From Marsupella aquatica (lineage: Eukaryota; Marchantiophyta): a stretch of DNA of 64,000 nucleotides. A program made the translations under genes and the position numbers. The DNA lies in contig OZ316896.1 in NCBI GenBank assembly GCA_973895155.1, positions 6,076,001 through 6,140,000 on the forward strand. The letters are read 5' to 3'. This document shows positions 60,459-64,000 of this stretch, in pieces. Every line of letters starts with the position of its first letter. Position 1 is the stretch's first letter. The notes under the pieces are model-generated. The model was not told the DNA's origin. It made no database searches and saw only the letters and a list, made by a program, of their open reading frames with translations.

Positions 60459-62082
60459 CGATATATATCCACCCTCGTGCGTCCTATTTGGCTCGGACAC
60501 ATCCCCCTACCGAGGATCTTTCTCTACACCTCCGAGCGTTTGATGTCTCCATTCGTGAGACTTTGGCCTCTCTTTTAGGGCCAGGTACTTTACTCTCATC
60601 TCCGTGGCTTCATCGACAGCTCAGTCTTCCTATTTCTCACGGTGGTTTTGGGCTTACTTTCACTGAGCGCCTTGCACCTTTGGCCTTCTTGGGCGCGTGG
60701 GCGGCCGCCTTCTCATTGTTGGCAGATCGTTTCCTTACTGAGAATCGACCTTTTTTACTTTCATCTCTCATGGAGGTCGAGGAGGGTTCCCTCCCATTTC
60801 AGGTTCATTTGCGCACGGCTCGGTCATCATTACCCGATCCTGTTCGAGCTGCGTTACCTTCATTCCAGGAGTTTTTATCCTTGGACCCCGTCCGTCTTCA
60901 GGCAGACCTTGTTGGGCGTATGCACGCTTTCACCCTCTCCAGCATCCTCACCGAGGCACCTGACACGGACCGAGCTCGGATTCTTTCTTCCGGAGGGAAG
61001 GGCGCAGGAGGCTGGCTTCAGGCCAATCCAGTCATTCCTCACCTGCGGATGTCTTCAGCGGAGTTTGCGACAGCCATGCGTCTTCGTATGGGCTTGCCCC
61101 ACCCACTTCTTGCTGGTTTACCTCCTACTTGCACTTGTGGGAAGCCTTGTGATGCCACAAGTGTCCATCTTCTTCGATGCAGTTTGGGCGGCGAAACCAT
61201 TTTTGTTCACGACGCTGTGAGAGATGCGACTGCTCAGGTTCTCTCTGGCTCTTTGGTCTGCGCGCGGTGGGAGGTGGTGCTCGAGTTACCTGGTCCTCCA
61301 TCACAGCGGTTACGGGTGGATCTTACCATGGTCCGTGACGGTCACCGTACTTTGGCAGATGTAGTGGTGGCAAACCCATTACGCCAAGACATCATTGGGA
61401 CAGCGGCAACAACGGCAGGGGCAGCAGCATCACGAGCAGCACAAACGAAGGAGGCCAAATATGCTGCACGAGCTTCATCTGATAGCTTCCTGCCCCTTGC
61501 TCTTGAGATATTTGGGCGTCTCCATCATCAGTTCGATGGGCTTCTTCGCCAAGCTGCTCGGGATGTTCACGGCCGGATGGGTCCCACCGGGCCCCCGCTA
61601 TCTGTTTTGACCACGCACTTTCGCCAACGCATTTCAGTCACCTTACAGCGTGCTCAAGCTCGGGCCGTCTATCGTCGATCTCTGACAGTGGGTGCTAGTG
61701 TGACTCCGCAGCGGCTAGCCCCCCTAGAGGACATTCCTGTCCCACTTGCTGATCTAGTTTCGACACTTGATGTAGACCACTAGCTTGTAGCCACATTTGC
61801 TAGGTATGATGAGGACCTCGGTCCATTTGCGGTAGTTTTAGTTACTCTTTCTTGGTTTTTAGGGGTTTCCTTTTGCTCACTTCTTTTAGTTACTCTTTCT
61901 TGGTTTTTAGGGGTTTCCTTTTGCTCACTTCTTTTAGTTCCTCTTTCTTGGTTTTTAGGGTTTCCTTTTGCTCACTTCTTTTGCGTTTGGTTTTGTCCAC
62001 TTGGGACCTCTCTTGTTTATTCTTTTGTACTCTATTTGGCCTTTTTCTGTATAAAGTATGTGTATATTCTCTCGATATATAT
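60459..62082 (+). mobile_element. 5'-truncated LINE-like non-LTR element, copy 2
   Basis: The insertion (60469-62072, about 1.6 kb) is flanked by CGATATATAT on both sides (60459-60468 and 62073-62082), a 10-bp target-site duplication. It carries the C-terminal coding region and the 3' untranslated region of the family also present at 21.5-22.6 kb. Its 3' region holds three tandem copies of a unit with CTCTTTCTTGGTTTTTAGGG and CCTTTTGCTCACTTCTTTT (about 61833-61990). The 5' end is truncated inside the open frame. Confidence 0.85.
60461..61783 (+). CDS. C-terminal part of a non-LTR retrotransposon polyprotein, copy 2
   Basis: The frame is open from before the insertion border, has no ATG near its start and runs unbroken to a TAG, about 440 codons. 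The first 170 residues (YLARTHPPTEDLSLHLRAFD, LGPGTLLSSPWLHRQLSLPI, GGFGLTFTERLAPLAFLGAW) match in style the region just after the reverse transcriptase in such elements. A zinc knuckle follows, CTCGKPCDATSVHLLRC (61130-61180). After it comes an endonuclease-like block with HDAVRDA, EVVLEL, RLRVDLTM and TLADVVVANP, which I read as a restriction-like endonuclease fold by motif order. The reverse transcriptase catalytic domain is absent because of the truncation. The C-terminal 270 residues are closely similar to copy 1. Confidence 0.8.
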   Translation: MYIHPRASYLARTHPPTEDLSLHLRAFDVSIRETLASLLGPGTLLSSPWLHRQLSLPISHGGFGLTFTERLAPLAFLGAWAAAFSLLADRFLTENRPFLLSSLMEVEEGSLPFQVHLRTARSSLPDPVRAALPSFQEFLSLDPVRLQADLVGRMHAFTLSSILTEAPDTDRARILSSGGKGAGGWLQANPVIPHLRMSSAEFATAMRLRMGLPHPLLAGLPPTCTCGKPCDATSVHLLRCSLGGETIFVHDAVRDATAQVLSGSLVCARWEVVLELPGPPSQRLRVDLTMVRDGHRTLADVVVANPLRQDIIGTAATTAGAAASRAAQTKEAKYAARASSDSFLPLALEIFGRLHHQFDGLLRQAARDVHGRMGPTGPPLSVLTTHFRQRISVTLQRAQARAVYRRSLTVGASVTPQRLAPLEDIPVPLADLVSTLDVDH

Positions 62083-64000
62083 GTAAAGATTAGAAAAATA
62101 TGTCAAGACAAGAAAAGATATATAGGCAAGGCAAACAATTATAAACTTTGCAATGTAGTTATCCAGACATGTTATTTGTGATCTGAACCATACACTTTTG
62201 TGGTCGTGTTCAATAACCCATGCATTGCACATAAAAATTGGAGATGCAAGATAGCGGTCACTATATCATAGAATCCAAGCACAATCAAGTGACAAGGAAA
62301 AATATATTTGTATTCAAATTTTTCAAAGTTTTTTCCCATTAAATTAACTTTTTAATCTTGGGCAGGTGTAAGTGGGCAGGCTAAGGGCAGATTGGGCAGA
62401 CATTTATTTTAGATGTGTGTATGGATAGATCTGACAGTGTTAGAAAACAATGTTTTGATGGAGGGTCAAGATTCCTTCTATTTTATTAGTTTGTAAAGGG
62501 ACAATCTAGGGATAAGTATTATAGTGGTAAAGAATGGTTAGAGGGAGTTAGAGGGAGGAGAAGTTCATGGTGACTTCATTCTTGTTCATCATTTGGCAGC
62601 TTCATTTTCTTGCTTGGAAAATCTTGTCACTTCACACTAAATGTAATTGCTTTTCTGTTTATTTTTCTCCTGCTAGCCCCGACTACCTGTTCTTTGAACG
62701 TGAATAGCGAAGAGGACAATAAAAAAATTATCAAAATATATTTTCTATTCATTAATATTCTTTAAATTTTAATGAAATGATAATATATTATTTTCCTGTA
62801 TGTGCACATCAGTCTTTTTGTGTGCACATCCATTTTCTATGCACATATGGATGTTGTGGTGGGGCCATAGTGCTTATATTTTTTGAATGTAATAATTAGA
62901 AATTATTATAAAAAATTGGCATGTACATACATCATAGTCGTGTCATTTCTCTCATGACCATAGAGTTACGGTCTAGAGGCTTCACTGGCTTCACTCTAGA
63001 CCTAGGCTCTTAATTAAGACTTCAGTTTGCGCTTTTATATTAAGATTTCTTTACTTTTGGGCCCTGCAAATTCTGCAAAAAAAGGCAGGACATGTTATTA
63101 TAGTTTTTGGTAGTTAGGACAAAAACTTTAGAAGATAGCTATAAAGAATGTCCAAAAGTTGTATGTCCTTATGGACAAGTGGGCTAATCAATCAATTACA
63201 ATCATAATACTTTGACTATGGAAGTGCTTTGACAGGCCCTATTACTGTACTACTTTAGCATGGTTTCTTTTAAGATTTTGGCTGCGGAGCGACTTGAAGC
63301 AATCTAGGTTTAATGAGGTTAGATGGGGCTTGGATTCTATTTTGGTCTCCTAGGTTTCAATATTAAGCTATGTTCAAAGAAAACTATTCCTCTTGCTCAA
63401 ATGTGGATATAACCATGTTTTACTTCACATAAAGGGACAGCTCAAAGTGCATTGTTCTAATGCTCCAGCCCTAGCAAAAAGCATAGAGCTTATAATATAC
63501 ACATCTGTAAACTCATGACTTATATGTGTTGGTGCTTGTCCTTAAATAACTTTAAAGAATGAATTTTACATCAATTTTCTCACCAAAAATATTTTTTCAC
63601 AAATCTTTTCTATGGTGCTGCTCGCTTCATTTCTAGCCATTTTTGGTCAAACAAGGTCCATCAGTCATGTCGTGTTAAGGAACAGGTTAAGCAAGTTTTG
63701 AAGAGCTTCTTTTTTAAAACTATGTGTACAAGTTGCACAAAAACAGTCATGATCTTTGCGGATAGGTCCAATAATATTCTTGGATAATTGACCTAGTTCT
63801 AAGGGTCATGAAGCTTTTCATGCAACTTTTCCAACAGTTTTCCATTAATTAACAAGTATCCTTATTTTGTTTGTGAAGCTGCCCAGAACCAAAGATTAGA
63901 GCATTAAAAGTTTCTGAAATGAAAACTTTCTGAGAGATTCTTTTCCAACTAAATAGATACTCAAAGCTATCCAAATTTTTTCAAAAATAGGGACCAAAAC
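62083..64000. other. AT-rich gene-free stretch at the right edge
   Basis: It begins with the continuation of the purine-rich array. Near 62975-63025 CTAGACCTAGGCTCTTAA is an inverted, diverged match to the direct repeat pair at 20-21 kb. No open frame with a domain, RNA gene or transposon end is recognised. Confidence 0.4.

Overview
This window reads as nuclear DNA of a land plant. Four genes can be assembled across introns with matching reading phase and the expected family motifs. They are a cytochrome b561 (+ strand, about 16.3-19.1 kb), a 17-exon TTC39/IML2-type TPR protein (+, 25.1-32.8 kb), the TFIID subunit TAF7 (-, 37.2-35.5 kb), and a 15-exon zeaxanthin epoxidase with an N-terminal extension that looks like a plastid transit peptide (-, 58.2-51.8 kb). 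A probable F-box protein lies on the minus strand at 45.1-44.3 kb. The left edge carries the 3' part of a multi-exon gene for an unidentified Ser/Arg-rich protein. The gene set is housekeeping and plastid metabolism with no operon-like clustering. Low gene density and abundant retroelement debris fit a large plant genome. I cannot name the species.

Layout: 0-2.1 kb, end of the Ser/Arg-rich gene. 2.1-7.4 kb, gene-free DNA with tandem repeats (including seven copies of a 42-bp unit), a perfect 17-bp inverted repeat and one copy of a dispersed repeat. 7.45-13.93 kb, a full-length Ty1/copia retrotransposon with LTRs, primer-binding site, polypurine tract and a 5-bp target-site duplication; its coding region carries a frameshift, two in-frame stops and a changed protease motif. 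14.7-15.2 kb, a related solo LTR with its own target-site duplication, sitting inside an older tandem duplication. 16.3-19.1 kb, cytochrome b561. 19.1-25.1 kb, repeats plus a 5'-truncated LINE-like element. 25.1-32.8 kb, TTC39-like gene. 32.8-35.5 kb, repeats. 35.5-37.2 kb, TAF7. 38.7-39.75 kb, a truncated minus-strand copia relative. 40-44 kb, short tandem repeats. 44.3-45.1 kb, F-box gene. 46.6-50.7 kb, tandem duplications, a poly(A)-tailed retroposon fragment, a second and inverted copy of the 5.5-6.7 kb repeat, and an imperfect hairpin. 51.8-58.2 kb, zeaxanthin epoxidase. 59.5-60.2 kb, a foldback element with long inverted arms. 60.5-62.1 kb, a second and longer copy of the LINE-like element, flanked by a 10-bp target-site duplication. 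62.1-64 kb, AT-rich sequence without a recognisable gene.

I did not find a clearly new biological system. The observations most worth checking are the LINE family that keeps an open C-terminal zinc-knuckle and endonuclease-like frame in both copies, the foldback element, an apparently non-canonical splice donor inside the FHA domain of zeaxanthin epoxidase, a 78-bp minisatellite inside the last coding exon of the TTC39-like gene, and the partial internal duplication in the F-box protein. Exon borders were set by eye from GT/AG sites, phase continuity and family motifs; no alignment or transcript data were available.
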